The notes: generated by a model not told the origin, from the sequence alone. 64,000 nucleotides of DNA from Bacillota bacterium (GCA_023409265.1 JAEYHZ010000014.1:248001-312000), one strand, 5' to 3'. Counted from the stretch's first letter, positions 52,493 to 62,970 are shown. Numbers and translations: made by a program.

Positions 52493-52516
52493 GGAAAACT
52501 CCGGGTTTTAACAAAA

Positions 52517-54688
52517 CTAATATGCAATTTCTGTTCTTTCTCCTACCAGCTCAAAGCTGCATTTTACAGTTCTGTTTCCTGTTAGGTCAGTACTTCTCTG
52601 ATCAGGCTGATTACCTGATATGTAGATATTAAAAAGGCCGGGCTCTAATATACAGCTTCCGTTATTATCTATCAGAGCCATTTGTCTTGGAGAGATATTA
52701 AAGGAAACCTCTGCCTTTTCTCCGGGCATAAGATGAACTCTCTTAACACCAGAGAGCTGCCATTTGGGCACCTCTACACTTGCTTCCACATCCTCCAGAT
52801 ACATTTGAACTATTTCGTCAGCCTCATATTGACCTGCATTCTCAACGGTAATCCGGCACTGAATAGGATCACCTGGATTTATTCTTTTGTCCGAAACGGT
52901 CAGCTCTTCATAATTAAATCGTGAATAGCTCAAACCGTATCCAAAAGGGTAAAGTGCGTCGTTTTTCATATAACGGTAAGTCCGGTTCTTCATGGAATAA
53001 TCGCTGAAATCCGGCAGCTCTTCAGAGGTTCTGTAAAAGGTAACCGGCAGCCTTCCACTGGGGCTGAATTCTCCAAAAAGAAGTGATGCTACTGCTTTTC
53101 CGCCTTCAGCACCCGGGTACCAGGCCTGTACAATGGCTGGCACATGTTCATCTGCCCAGGTTACTGACAGAGCACTGCCTGACAGCAAAACCAGTATGAC
53201 CGGTGTGCCTGTTTTGCAAATGGTTTCCAGAAGCTCCTGTTGATGCCCGGGCAAATTGAGATTGGGTTTATCCCCGCCTGCATACTCATTGGATACATCC
53301 CCCTGTTCCCCCTCGAGGGTTGAGTCCAAACCCAGACACATAACTACAACATCTGCTCTTTCGGCCATTGCAACTGCTTCACCAAAAAAGTTTTTTGGCG
53401 CTGCAAGCCCGGGCTTCTCTTTGAATAAATGGCAGCCTGCAGAGTAATAAACTCTTGCTCCCGGTTCAAGGTAATTTTGAATACCTTCCAGTACAGTAGT
53501 ATATCTTGAAGCCGTACCGAAGTAATTGCCTGTTAAAGCGTTTCGGCTGTCGGCATTTGGGCCGATTACTGCTATGGACTTAATTTTTTTCTTATCAAGT
53601 GGAAGCAGGTTATTTTCATTTTTTAACAGTACAAGGGATTTTTTAGCTATTTCCAGAGAAAACGCCCTGTGTTCATAGCAGTCGTTGACTTCATATGGAA
53701 TTGACGCAAATGGCACGTCTTCATCCTCATCTAACATGCCAAGTTTCATCCTTGTTGTCATTAGTCTTGTTACAGATTCATTTATCCGTTCCTCGGTCAC
53801 AAGTCCTTCCCTGTGGGCAATTAATAAATTTGCGTACATATTTCCACAGTTTAAATCACAACTGTTGTTAACTGCCAGGGCCACAGACTCAGGTGCCGTC
53901 CCGGTAACCATATGATTTTCATGGAAATCCTTTATTGCCCAGCAGTCAGAGACTACGTGGCCCCTGAAGCCCCATTCCTGCCTGAGAATATCCTTAAGCA
54001 AGGTTTTACTGCCACAGCAGGGCTCTCCGTTGGTCCTGTTATATGCCCCCATAACAGCTTCTACTCCTGCAGTTTTAACACATTCCTTAAAGGCAGGAAG
54101 ATAGGTTTCTCTCAGATCCTTCTCCGACACCTCTGCATTAAAGCTGTGCCTGTCCTTCTCAGGGCCGCTGTGCACCGCATAATGCTTGGCGCAGGCAGCA
54201 GATTTAAGATATTTATTGTCGTTTCCCTGAAGCCCCTTTACAAATGCTGCACCAAGCTTCCCTGTAAGATATGGGTCCTCGCCAAAGGTTTCATGGCCCC
54301 GTCCCCACCTGGGATCTCTGAATATATTTACATTCGGAGCCCAAAAGGTTAACCCCTTATAAATGTCTGTATCTCCATGCCTCTGGGCTTCATGATATTT
54401 GGCTCTGCCTTCTGTGGAAATGATGTCAGCTACCCTGTATATCAGCTCATCATCAAAAGTTGCAGCCATGCCGATTGCCTGTGGAAACATTGTAGCTGTT
54501 CCCGCCCTGGCAATCCCATGAAGCGCTTCATTCCACCAGTTGTAAGCCTTTATTCCAAGCCGGGGTATTGCAGGAGCACTGTGCAGCATCTGTGTTACCT
54601 TTTCCTCAAGAGTCATCCTGGAAACCAGATCTTTTGCTCTGGTATCAAAGCTTAATTCTTTATTTTTATAATCAGGGAATCCTCCCAT
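52517..54688 (-). CDS. GH3 beta-xylosidase/beta-glucosidase
   Basis: A 723-residue family 3 glycoside hydrolase: N-terminal TIM barrel with FWAPNVNIFRDPRWGRGHETFGEDPYL, KHYAVHSG and the nucleophile Asp in GHVVSDCWAI (near 247); an alpha/beta sandwich domain with VVVMCLGLDSTLEGEQGD carrying the expected acid/base; and a C-terminal Fn3-like domain. The sequence style (RWGRGHETFGEDPYL, GEPCCGS) resembles GH3 xylan beta-xylosidases. No signal peptide. I start it at 54688 (GGAGG); the frame opens 29 codons earlier. It is the last gene of the esterase-uxuB-uxuA-GH67-GH3 operon. Confidence 0.93.
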   Translation of the reverse strand: MGGFPDYKNKELSFDTRAKDLVSRMTLEEKVTQMLHSAPAIPRLGIKAYNWWNEALHGIARAGTATMFPQAIGMAATFDDELIYRVADIISTEGRAKYHEAQRHGDTDIYKGLTFWAPNVNIFRDPRWGRGHETFGEDPYLTGKLGAAFVKGLQGNDNKYLKSAACAKHYAVHSGPEKDRHSFNAEVSEKDLRETYLPAFKECVKTAGVEAVMGAYNRTNGEPCCGSKTLLKDILRQEWGFRGHVVSDCWAIKDFHENHMVTGTAPESVALAVNNSCDLNCGNMYANLLIAHREGLVTEERINESVTRLMTTRMKLGMLDEDEDVPFASIPYEVNDCYEHRAFSLEIAKKSLVLLKNENNLLPLDKKKIKSIAVIGPNADSRNALTGNYFGTASRYTTVLEGIQNYLEPGARVYYSAGCHLFKEKPGLAAPKNFFGEAVAMAERADVVVMCLGLDSTLEGEQGDVSNEYAGGDKPNLNLPGHQQELLETICKTGTPVILVLLSGSALSVTWADEHVPAIVQAWYPGAEGGKAVASLLFGEFSPSGRLPVTFYRTSEELPDFSDYSMKNRTYRYMKNDALYPFGYGLSYSRFNYEELTVSDKRINPGDPIQCRITVENAGQYEADEIVQMYLEDVEASVEVPKWQLSGVKRVHLMPGEKAEVSFNISPRQMALIDNNGSCILEPGLFNIYISGNQPDQRSTDLTGNRTVKCSFELVGERTEIAY

Positions 54689-54771
54689 ATATCCTCCCAC
54701 AGAACGTTTTATCCGGAATATCCATTCATGTATAATTGATTTTTGAAATAAATGAACTCTTACATTTTCGG

Positions 54772-56859
54772 TCAATATATTTTTCTGCCCAGCTCATCCG
54801 GTATTCCTGTTTTTCTAAAGAAATAGGTATTTATAACATCCCTCCACTCTTTGGAATGTTCAATCTGCCCTTCCAGTCTCCCAAGAACATGGCTGAATAC
54901 CTCTTCCTCAACCTTTTCCTCCAGGCTCAACCATTTAGTCCTCAATTCCTCAGCCTGTTCCACACCCTTAAAATGAGTATTGTATATATATTGAAGAAGG
55001 GTTTCGCCAGACTTGAGTTTATAGTCATAGGGAACATGGTGAAAAAACAGCAGCAGTTCCTCAGGGCATGTCTCAAGATTCTCATATAGCTCTGCTATTT
55101 CCTTATGATATTGTCCTGTATAACCGGTTCCGTTTTTTACAGTTCTGTCTACACCAATGCCCTTGTGGTCTGCTCTGTGATAAGTTCCCCACTTGTCATA
55201 CTCATAACCGTCAACATTTGGCCCGTAATGATGATTTGGATTAACCATCCAACCAATACCTAAAGGGGAGGTGTAATTTTCGTATATTCTCCAGGAATCC
55301 AGCAGCATATCCTTTATTGTATCTACGACTTTGCTGCTATTGGAATATGTCAGCCTTATCCAGGTTTCTGCAATCTCTTCCGAAGTTAAATCAGGATTCC
55401 AGGCAAGTTGTGCATAACCGAAGGTATTTGCCTGAGCCAGCTGGTGCCCGGTCCAGTTATGATCATCTCCTATATTCACAACCGCTGCAAAGCCACCGAA
55501 TTTGTTGTTGAACACTTCACGGCTTATAATTTTCTTTACGTTGGTCCCCTTCCCTTTTGCAAAGGTATCAAACCCAAGTATCTCTTTCCACATAGGCACC
55601 AGATAGCATAAGTGCTTTTGTTGTCCTGTATACTCCTGTGTTATTTGAAGCTCCAGCAGCTGATTTGTTTTCTCCAGGCCTCCTATCAGCGGAGAAACAG
55701 GCTCCCGCACCTGAAAGTCCATTGGTCCGTGCTTTATTTGAAGCAATACATTTTCAGCAAATGTTCCGTCCAGCGGCATAAAATGGTTATAAGCCGCCTT
55801 TGCCCTGTCAATTGTACGGTCTCTCCAATCTTGCAGGCAATTGTAGACAAAACATCTCCAAATAACCAATCCACCGTGTGGCTTCAATGCCTCGGCCAGC
55901 ATATTGGCCCCATCAGCATGGGTACACCCGTAGGAAAATGGACCGGGTCTGCCCTCTGAATCGGCCTTTACAAGGAAGCCTCCGAAATCAGGTATGTGTG
56001 AGTAGATGTATTCGGCCCTGCTTTTCCACCATTCGCGAACCTGCTTATCCAAAGGATTCGCAGTTGCAAGGCCTCCAAATTGTAAAGGACTCGCAAAGTT
56101 TATACTTAGGAAAACCTTTATACCATAGTTGCGGAATATTTCTGTCAGCCTGACTACTCCCTTTATGTATTTATCAGTTATAAGCAGAGTCTCAAGCTTA
56201 TGTACATTTACGTTATTAATAGCTATGGCATTAATACCAACTGAAGCTAACATTCTGGCATAATCTGTGATTCTGTCCAGAGTCCCTGTAAATTTGTTGT
56301 TTTTAAAGAATATAGACTTGCCTGCATAGCCTCTTTCAATACTGCCGTCAATATTATCCCAATGGTTTATCATTCTCAGCTGGTTGGCCGGATTTTCAAT
56401 CCTCGGCAGAGCCTCTATTTCAGTTTCTGTCTGAATAAGCCTTAGCAGACAGAAGACTCCGTACAGCAGCCCTTTATCTGTTTTCCCTGCAATCAATAGG
56501 GTTTTTTCATTATTGTCGGCTGTCAACTTTATTATAAAGCCCTCTTCTCCAATACTTTGTCTTTCCTTCTCCGACAATGGTACCAATCCCTTGACAGCAT
56601 CAATAGTACCAAGGATAAGACAAGCTTCTTTTGTTGGAATTTTCGACTGTGCAGGCCTTATTCCCAGAATGCCGTTTAGACCCAGTTTAAGTTCTTTAAC
56701 AGCACTCATTGAAATAGCGGATTTTTCTACTACCACAATTTCCTTTAAAAAATCTTTGTATTCTGCCAATAGCTTTTTATTTGTAAGCTTGTAATATTTA
56801 AGCCAGCACTTATACATGGAACTACTCTTTTTACTGCCCGTAACTTCTAATTTACTCAT
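54772..56859 (-). CDS. aguA: GH67 alpha-glucuronidase
   Basis: A 695-residue family 67 enzyme that removes (4-O-methyl)glucuronic acid from the non-reducing end of xylo-oligosaccharides. Family hallmarks: [33 protein letters not shown] near 300, and [21 protein letters not shown] near 380, which holds the catalytic carboxylates. The C-terminal helical region includes [37 protein letters not shown]. No signal peptide. The ATG at 56859 has GGAGG; the frame opens 22 codons earlier. It lies 26 bases downstream of uxuA, linking it to glucuronate catabolism. Confidence 0.96.
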   Translation of the reverse strand: MSKLEVTGSKKSSSMYKCWLKYYKLTNKKLLAEYKDFLKEIVVVEKSAISMSAVKELKLGLNGILGIRPAQSKIPTKEACLILGTIDAVKGLVPLSEKERQSIGEEGFIIKLTADNNEKTLLIAGKTDKGLLYGVFCLLRLIQTETEIEALPRIENPANQLRMINHWDNIDGSIERGYAGKSIFFKNNKFTGTLDRITDYARMLASVGINAIAINNVNVHKLETLLITDKYIKGVVRLTEIFRNYGIKVFLSINFASPLQFGGLATANPLDKQVREWWKSRAEYIYSHIPDFGGFLVKADSEGRPGPFSYGCTHADGANMLAEALKPHGGLVIWRCFVYNCLQDWRDRTIDRAKAAYNHFMPLDGTFAENVLLQIKHGPMDFQVREPVSPLIGGLEKTNQLLELQITQEYTGQQKHLCYLVPMWKEILGFDTFAKGKGTNVKKIISREVFNNKFGGFAAVVNIGDDHNWTGHQLAQANTFGYAQLAWNPDLTSEEIAETWIRLTYSNSSKVVDTIKDMLLDSWRIYENYTSPLGIGWMVNPNHHYGPNVDGYEYDKWGTYHRADHKGIGVDRTVKNGTGYTGQYHKEIAELYENLETCPEELLLFFHHVPYDYKLKSGETLLQYIYNTHFKGVEQAEELRTKWLSLEEKVEEEVFSHVLGRLEGQIEHSKEWRDVINTYFFRKTGIPDELGRKIY

Positions 56860-56885
56860 TTGCTGCCTCCTGTACCAGAGTCTTA

Positions 56886-57968
56886 TTAATTCTGTAAGCC
56901 CTTCATTTTTGTGATTGCTTCCCACAGACCATTCAGATATGCAATCCCTAAAGCCCTGTCATAAAGGCCGTATCCCGGTCTTGCCTTTTCACCCCAGATC
57001 ATTCTGCCGTGGTCCGGCCTGATATAGCCTTTAAAACCTATATCGTGGTATGCTTTCATTATTTCAAACAAGTCCAGAGAACCGTCGGAAGACAGATGTG
57101 AAGACTCGTGGAATACTCTATCGGAAATAAACTTTATATTTCTTACGTGTCCGAAATGAATTCTTCCCATACTTCCAAAATGTCTTATGATTTCAGGAAT
57201 ATTATTTGCGGGATTTGCCCCAAGTGAACCGCTGCAAAGGGTCAAGCCGTTATATGGACTATCAGCAAGTTTTACAAGTCTGTCGAGATTTTCCCTGCAG
57301 GTTACTATTCTAGGCAAACCGAAAAGTGGCCACGGGGGATCGTCCGGATGTATAGCCATTTTAACATCCTCCTCCTCACAGACCGGTATTATTTTATCAA
57401 GAAAATACTTTAGATTGGCAAAGAGCTTTTCCTCATCGACACTTTTATACCGCTCAAGAGTATTCTTGAGTTCTGCCAGTCTTTCAGGCTCCCAACCGGG
57501 CAATATAAATCCGTTCGAACTTGTGGCCATATCCTCAACCAACTTAACCGGGTCTATATCCTTTACAACATTATGATCGTAGAAGAGAACCTCAGAGCCG
57601 TCGGACAACTTGTGCGCAAGTTCAGATCTAAGCCAGTCAAATACAGGCATGAAATTATAGCAAATAACCTTTACTCCTGCTTTTCCCAGATTTCTAATAC
57701 ACTGCTTGTAATTTTCTATGTATTGGTCTCTCGAAGGCAATCCAAGTTTAATATCCTCATGAATATTGACACTTTCAATAACCTCCAGCTCAAGTCCGGC
57801 TTTATTAACAATATTTTTTAGTTCAAGAATTTTCTCCATAGGCCATACATCACCTACAGGTATATCATAAAGTGCACCCACAACTCCGGTAACACCCGGT
57901 ATTTGCTTTATTTGCTCCAGTTTTACGCTGTCGTCCTTTTCTCCGAACCATCTGAATGTAATTTTCAA
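56886..57968 (-). CDS. uxuA: Mannonate dehydratase
   Basis: A 360-residue TIM-barrel metalloenzyme (UxuA family) converting D-mannonate to 2-keto-3-deoxy-D-gluconate. It begins [20 protein letters not shown] and has [46 protein letters not shown] and [13 protein letters not shown], the metal-binding and catalytic parts of the family. The start is TTG at 57968 after AGGGGATG. Between uxuB and the GH67 gene; no uxaC or KDG kinase is in the window. Confidence 0.95.
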   Translation of the reverse strand: MKITFRWFGEKDDSVKLEQIKQIPGVTGVVGALYDIPVGDVWPMEKILELKNIVNKAGLELEVIESVNIHEDIKLGLPSRDQYIENYKQCIRNLGKAGVKVICYNFMPVFDWLRSELAHKLSDGSEVLFYDHNVVKDIDPVKLVEDMATSSNGFILPGWEPERLAELKNTLERYKSVDEEKLFANLKYFLDKIIPVCEEEDVKMAIHPDDPPWPLFGLPRIVTCRENLDRLVKLADSPYNGLTLCSGSLGANPANNIPEIIRHFGSMGRIHFGHVRNIKFISDRVFHESSHLSSDGSLDLFEIMKAYHDIGFKGYIRPDHGRMIWGEKARPGYGLYDRALGIAYLNGLWEAITKMKGLQN

Positions 57969-58032
57969 AATATCATCCCCTCATAGTTAAATATTTTTTA
58001 GTGTTTTTCAATGGAACTTATGTAATAAACTA

Positions 58033-59646
58033 TCAGGCTAAATATTTAGCCAGTACTTGCCTTACCGCATTTTTACCGGCAAGCATTTCTTTAAAGAAAC
58101 CCTCTATTTTTTCACCCAAACCGGCCTGATATAAATCCATACCGAAAATTCTCTCATTGGACAGCAAGGGTTTAAGACAATTTCCCATTGAGTCCGAGTT
58201 CCCAAATTCTACATCTTTAACAATGTCTTTTAGCCGCACCAGCATGGGATCAGGGCTTAGAGTCATTTCATTGCCCTGATCGTCAACTCCTATCAAATAC
58301 CTGCACCAGCCTGCTATTACCAACGGAATATAAGTCAGTCTTTTTATATCCAGTGTGGGATGCTTGTAATAAGTCTTTATAGTTTCCCCAAAACGTACGG
58401 GTATTTTTTGTGAGGTATCGCAGGCAATCCTCTGCGGAGTATCAGGTATAAACGGATTGGGGAGCCTTTGTTTCAAAACCTCATCAATGAATCTATTTGG
58501 ATCAATTATTCCCGGATTGACCACCGCAGGCATCCCCTCAACATAACCGATTTTTTCCACAAGACTTTTAAGCAGTTCATCCTTCATCTCGTCTGCAATG
58601 AGCCTATAGCCCAAAAGACAGCCAAAGACCGCAAGGGCTGTATGCAAAGGATTCAGACAGGTTGCCACCTTCATTCTTTCCACCTTATCAACAGTGTCTT
58701 TGTCTGTGAAGTATACCCCGGCCTCCTCCAGCGCTGGACGTCCATTAGGAAATTTATCCTCTATTATGAGATATTGAGGTTTTTCTGCATTTACAAATTG
58801 GGATATATACGATTTTTTCGCAGTACAGCTTATTTTCATACCCTCAATTCCCAGATCTTTCAGAGCCTTGCTTATCTGTTCAGACGGCCCGGGAGTTATT
58901 TTATCTATCATTGTACAAGGAAACGCCACCTTTGAGGGATTATTAAGATATTTTAGGTACCCTTCCTCCACAAATCCACTTTTTACCCACTGTGCAACCA
59001 GTGTCTCAATGGAGTTTTTCAGAACCTCTCCATTATGAGAACAGTTGTCCATACTTACCAGAGCAACGGGTAATTCTCCTGCCTTATACCTCTGATACGC
59101 CAGTGAAGCAATTTTAGCCATCAGACTTCGAGGCTTTTCAGGTCCGTTCTGCACATCCTCTTTCACTTCGGGCAATAACATACCCGATAAATCAGTTAAT
59201 GAATAGCCCTTTTCTGTAATAGTAAAGCTTATTATTTGCAAATCCGGCTTGCGGAAAATTTCCTGCAGCCGCCGCCAGTCAGCGCTTCCTGCTGTACTTC
59301 CGTCAAGACTTTCAGACACACTGGCTATAACCTTTTTTTCCAAACTCCCGTCAGGGAGCAAATGCACCAGAATTGTAAGATTATCGGCCGGTTTATATAT
59401 TTCATCTATGATTACATTGTCATTCGGTGCTACTGCAATTATTCCTCTATCTGCTTTCCCGGCCGACACAAGATTGTGCTGCAAGGCAGCAATATAGCCT
59501 CTGAAAATATTACCTGCTCCAAAATGAACCCAAATTGGTGACTCATTTGTTTTATTCATCATCTCTTCTATATCAAACTCTGGTATTTCAAAACCTGCCT
59601 GCCTCCAAAAAACACTTTGCTTTAAACTGTCTCGGTTTAACTTCAT
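58033..59646 (-). CDS. uxuB: Fructuronate reductase / D-mannonate oxidoreductase
   Basis: A 537-residue polyol-type long-chain dehydrogenase (mannitol dehydrogenase family). NAD site PIWVHFGAGNIFRGYIAALQ; catalytic KxxxxxNxxH in KVATCLNPLHTALAVFG; C-terminal helical domain. In this operon it would reduce fructuronate to mannonate, which UxuA then dehydrates. I place the start at the ATG at 59646 (MKLNRDSL). It has only a poor ribosome site (GGGC), and a 9-bp hairpin lies just before it; the frame stays open 10 more codons to a TTG. Confidence 0.92.
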   Translation of the reverse strand: MKLNRDSLKQSVFWRQAGFEIPEFDIEEMMNKTNESPIWVHFGAGNIFRGYIAALQHNLVSAGKADRGIIAVAPNDNVIIDEIYKPADNLTILVHLLPDGSLEKKVIASVSESLDGSTAGSADWRRLQEIFRKPDLQIISFTITEKGYSLTDLSGMLLPEVKEDVQNGPEKPRSLMAKIASLAYQRYKAGELPVALVSMDNCSHNGEVLKNSIETLVAQWVKSGFVEEGYLKYLNNPSKVAFPCTMIDKITPGPSEQISKALKDLGIEGMKISCTAKKSYISQFVNAEKPQYLIIEDKFPNGRPALEEAGVYFTDKDTVDKVERMKVATCLNPLHTALAVFGCLLGYRLIADEMKDELLKSLVEKIGYVEGMPAVVNPGIIDPNRFIDEVLKQRLPNPFIPDTPQRIACDTSQKIPVRFGETIKTYYKHPTLDIKRLTYIPLVIAGWCRYLIGVDDQGNEMTLSPDPMLVRLKDIVKDVEFGNSDSMGNCLKPLLSNERIFGMDLYQAGLGEKIEGFFKEMLAGKNAVRQVLAKYLA

Positions 59647-59652
59647 AATTAT

Positions 59653-59702
59653 GCCCATGCCCAGCATTTCGAACAAAACATCATGAGAGAAATGGCATGG
59701 GC
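59653..59702 (-). promoter_or_regulatory. Hairpin over the uxuB ribosome-binding region
   Basis: On the minus strand GCCCATGCC and GGCATGGGC form a 9-bp perfect stem with a 32-base loop. The 3' arm ends six bases before the uxuB ATG and covers the only G-rich sequence that could act as ribosome site. It could modulate uxuB translation. Confidence 0.5.
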
Positions 59703-59831
59703 TAAGTACCCCCTTGATTTATTTTTCAAATTTCTTACAACCCTTTTCCCCACATTTATCTGTTTTTTAACTGATTGCATGATACTTAAGTCCTCACATT
59801 GAATGAAGCATTAAACTGATCATGATTGGTA

Positions 59832-61736
59832 TTATTTATCCGTTCTGAACGGAGATGCCGGCAAACCCTCGACATTGATCAGGTTGGCGCCTTCAGGGTT
59901 ATCGCTCCAGGCATATCTTACTGCCTTTGGTTCCGGGATGCTGTCATTCCAGACTACAACCCTGTCACCTTCGATTTTCGCTTTTGCCCAAATAAATTTA
60001 TTATTGTCGCCTGCTATTGCAAAATGTTTTAACTCACTGCCGGTCCTAGTCTTTAGTCCGCCGGCGGCGTTGCTAAAGCTGATAATTATTTTATTTTCTG
60101 CAATTTCCATCCCTTTGTATATTGGACCTGAAGAAGTAATCTCCTCCCCATAAGCCTCACCAAAAGCTGCCAGCGCCAGCCTTTCTCCAATATCTTTTTT
60201 TCTTAAGGGGTGCATATCATTCCATTCTCCCAGATCAATGGCAACTACCATTGCCGAATCAGTTATTTCCAAAGAAGCAAGCTGAGCTTCCCGCAGTTCA
60301 GCCCACTGGCTTTCTGAAGGTTGTTCCTGAACTGTTCCATAGTTGGGAAGCTGAACAAATAAAAATGGAAATCCTGATTGATTCCACCTGTTTCGCCAGT
60401 CAGCTACAAGAGTTTTCATAAGGCTGTGATATTCTGAAGGGTGTGAGATATTGGCTTCTCCCTGATACCAAAGGGCCCCTTTTACAGCATATTTTGTAAG
60501 CGGAGCCAGCATCCCGTTATATAAGCCTGTGGGCTTCCAGTGAACGAAAGTGGGTTCGGGCAATGGACCGCAAACTGCTCCTATCCTGTATTTCCATTTG
60601 CCCTTTAGATCAATTGAGCAGCCTTCAGTTGTGATTCTATATGGCTTGTCAGCAATAAAGCCCCCGTTTCCATTATTACTAACCACCCTTACAGTAATTG
60701 TATTCTTTCCTCTGCGCAACAGTTCCGGAGGTACATCATATTTCCTTGGCGGATATTGATATGTAACTTCTCCAACAAATATGCCATTTATATACGTTCT
60801 GTCGCTGTCAACAATTCTCCCAAGCCAAAGTCTCGCAGGCTTACCAAGCATTTCTTCTGGAATATCTATTTCTTTCCTGAACCAAATTACACCATTCAGA
60901 TTTTTTATATTAACATTTTCAAAATTATCAGGTAAATATATATCGGACCATCCAGAAGTATCAATTTCATCTGAGTACCAGGCTATTTCACTGTCAGCTA
61001 TACCTGAATCATTTCTGTCCAGACAGCGGTACCATTCATTTGAAATTTGTTCATCTCTCATCTGCACTTTTTTAACATATTCATAATCCTTAAAAGGCTG
61101 TGAGGCTCTCAGGATATGCGGATATGGCTCCAGCGCCTCTTCACTGATCCAGGATTCAACAGGAGATCCACCAATCGCTGCTTTTATAAATCCCACAGGA
61201 ATACGGTATTTTTCATATAAAGTCTTTGCAAAGAAGTAACCAACAGCCGAAAAGCTTCTTATGGTCTGAGAATCGGCTGATTCCCAGCAGCCTTCTTCAA
61301 AATCCTCCAGCGGCCCATTGAAATCGAACCTGAGAGACACATTAAACTGCCTTATTTGGGGATTATCACAATTTATCATTTCCTCAGGATATTGATCCTT
61401 CACTCTTTCCATTGGCAGTTCCATATTAGACTGGCCTGAACAAACCCATACTTCACCCACCAAAATATCTGTTACTGTTATGGTGGTGGACGCTATGATT
61501 TCCATGTTGTAGGGGCCTCCGGCCTCTAAATCCCGGAGAAAAACCTCCCATGTTCCATCCTCAGCGGCTTTAGTTTTATATTCTTCTCCGATAAAGCGCA
61601 CTGAAACAGACTCTCCTGCAGCCGCCCATCCCCAAATTCTAACTGTGGCCGCTCTTTGCAGAACCATACCGTTGCTTATTAACCTCGGGAGTAAAAGCCT
61701 GCTATTTTTATCCTCGATACTATGTTTTTTATCCAT
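59832..61736 (-). CDS. Sialate O-acetylesterase-like carbohydrate acetylesterase with inserted beta-sandwich
   Basis: A 634-residue SGNH/SASA-family esterase without signal peptide. The nucleophile Ser is in VCSGQSNMELPM (near 101), block WYQGEANISHPSEYHSLM near 427, and the Asp-His end in DMHPLRKKDIGERL near 510. An insertion at about 280-370 (FRKEIDIPEEMLGKPARLWL..DRTYINGIFVG) looks like a GH2-type sugar-binding jelly roll; a family with such an insert (CE20) includes xylan and xyloglucan deacetylases. Leading the operon with GH67, GH3, UxuA and UxuB, it probably deacetylates imported xylo-oligosaccharides. The ATG at 61736 has GGGAGAG; the frame opens 11 codons earlier. Confidence 0.88.
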   Translation of the reverse strand: MDKKHSIEDKNSRLLLPRLISNGMVLQRAATVRIWGWAAAGESVSVRFIGEEYKTKAAEDGTWEVFLRDLEAGGPYNMEIIASTTITVTDILVGEVWVCSGQSNMELPMERVKDQYPEEMINCDNPQIRQFNVSLRFDFNGPLEDFEEGCWESADSQTIRSFSAVGYFFAKTLYEKYRIPVGFIKAAIGGSPVESWISEEALEPYPHILRASQPFKDYEYVKKVQMRDEQISNEWYRCLDRNDSGIADSEIAWYSDEIDTSGWSDIYLPDNFENVNIKNLNGVIWFRKEIDIPEEMLGKPARLWLGRIVDSDRTYINGIFVGEVTYQYPPRKYDVPPELLRRGKNTITVRVVSNNGNGGFIADKPYRITTEGCSIDLKGKWKYRIGAVCGPLPEPTFVHWKPTGLYNGMLAPLTKYAVKGALWYQGEANISHPSEYHSLMKTLVADWRNRWNQSGFPFLFVQLPNYGTVQEQPSESQWAELREAQLASLEITDSAMVVAIDLGEWNDMHPLRKKDIGERLALAAFGEAYGEEITSSGPIYKGMEIAENKIIISFSNAAGGLKTRTGSELKHFAIAGDNNKFIWAKAKIEGDRVVVWNDSIPEPKAVRYAWSDNPEGANLINVEGLPASPFRTDK

Positions 61737-61776
61737 ATAAATCTCTCCCAAATGAGCACTTTTTGCCAATATGTTT

Positions 61777-61790
61777 TCAGAGCGTTTTCA
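61777..61790 (-). promoter_or_regulatory. Candidate cre (CcpA) site before the glucuronoxylan operon
   Basis: On the minus strand TGAAAACGCTCTGA fits the cre consensus TGWAANCGNTNWCA at all but one fixed position. It lies about 40 bases before the esterase start. Catabolite repression of the operon is therefore plausible. Confidence 0.45.
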
Positions 61791-61904
61791 TTACCCGATA
61801 AAATCCAGCCAGTACCTGGATTACACCAGCATGAAAGTCTTCGAGCTTTTACATACATAAATTATACTAATGACTAATAACTGCTAATATGTTTATATTG
61901 CCCT

Positions 61905-61933
61905 TTGACTTGCAATAATTGCTATGATAGAAT
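61905..61933 (+). promoter_or_regulatory. Promoter of the AraC gene at 62.1 kb
   Basis: TTGACT (61905-61910), 17-base spacer, TAGAAT (61928-61933). The transcript would run about 140 bases through a dispersed repeat before the start codon. Confidence 0.7.
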
Positions 61934-61954
61934 GAAAAAAGAAGGATTTTCAGT

Positions 61955-62066
61955 TTAATAATTACTTTATTCCAACTGACGGCAAGGTCCTATTGGCAAA
62001 GTACAGCAAAGCTAAACTTAATATCAGCCTTAAAATAGGGGAAGTTATTATTTAATCACGCTTAAG
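61955..62066. repeat. 112-bp copy of the TTAGGCATGATTAAATAATAA family (reverse orientation)
   Basis: The right end TTATTATTTAATCACGCTTAA and the internal 61957-61997 stretch match the reverse complement of the 34.1-kb copy (36 of 41 internal bases). Here it forms the 5' leader of the AraC gene, ending 12 bases before its start codon. Confidence 0.75.
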
Positions 62067-62078
62067 TTAGGGGTGCAT

Positions 62079-62939
62079 ATGAAAAAACGGTATCATGATT
62101 ATCAAACCCGTCAACAAATGCATGCAAAAGAATATGAATTATTTTATTATTCAGATTCAACGCTAGAGAAAGTTTCTCTTCATCACCATGATTTTTACGA
62201 ATGTTTCTTTTTTATTTCAGGTAATGTAAGTTATTATATAGAAGGCAAAACCTATGCTCTCAAGCCCGGAGATATTGTCCCCGTCAATACTACAGAGCTC
62301 CATCAGCTTATTGTCAAGGACCATTCGGTGCCTTATGAAAGAATCGTTTTATGGATAGATAAAAACTTTATGAACAGTATTTCAACCGATAAAACAGATT
62401 TATCCGAGTGTTTTTATGCCAAAAAGGATCATGTTATCAGATTGTCTCTTGACCATCAGCAGAATATTAGGTCAATTCTGCACAAACTTATTTCAATTGA
62501 AAACTATAACGGTATAGGAAGCGATATCCTTTACAAAGCATATTTTGTGGAATTATTTGTACAGATCAGCATGGCTTTACAGCACAGCAGCATAAGACCT
62601 GATGCCGATGTCAAAAAAAGCAATATGATTACCGATATTATCGAATACATAAATAATCATATCGACGAAGAATTGACCATAGACACTCTTTCGGAGCAAG
62701 TGTTCCTCAGTAAGTATCATTTGCTGAGAGAGTTCAAAAAACACTCGGGAACTACCATTCATAAATACATAATTCAAAAAAAGCTTATACTGGCCAAAGA
62801 GCTTATTTTAAAAGGTATGCCAATAACGGACGTTTTTAAGCAATGCGGCTTCGGTGATTATTCAAATTTCTTCAGAGCCTTTAAAAAGGAATACGGTGTT
62901 ACTCCAAAGTACTTTTACTCCAATTTCAAGCAGGAATAG
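62079..62939 (+). CDS. AraC-family transcriptional regulator
   Basis: 286 residues. Cupin N-terminus with LHHHDFYECFFFISGNVSYYIEGKTYALKPGDIVPVNTTELHQL; two C-terminal helix-turn-helix units (about 187-284): LTIDTLSEQVFLSKYHLLREFK and PITDVFKQCGFGDYSNFFRAFKKEYGVTPKY. The ATG at 62079 has AGGGG five bases upstream; an in-frame GTG lies two codons earlier. It is divergent from the glucuronoxylan operon led by the esterase, so it is the most likely activator of that operon. Confidence 0.92.
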   Translation: MKKRYHDYQTRQQMHAKEYELFYYSDSTLEKVSLHHHDFYECFFFISGNVSYYIEGKTYALKPGDIVPVNTTELHQLIVKDHSVPYERIVLWIDKNFMNSISTDKTDLSECFYAKKDHVIRLSLDHQQNIRSILHKLISIENYNGIGSDILYKAYFVELFVQISMALQHSSIRPDADVKKSNMITDIIEYINNHIDEELTIDTLSEQVFLSKYHLLREFKKHSGTTIHKYIIQKKLILAKELILKGMPITDVFKQCGFGDYSNFFRAFKKEYGVTPKYFYSNFKQE

Positions 62940-62970
62940 CCAGATAAGTAACCCGAGTATCAAACAGCTT

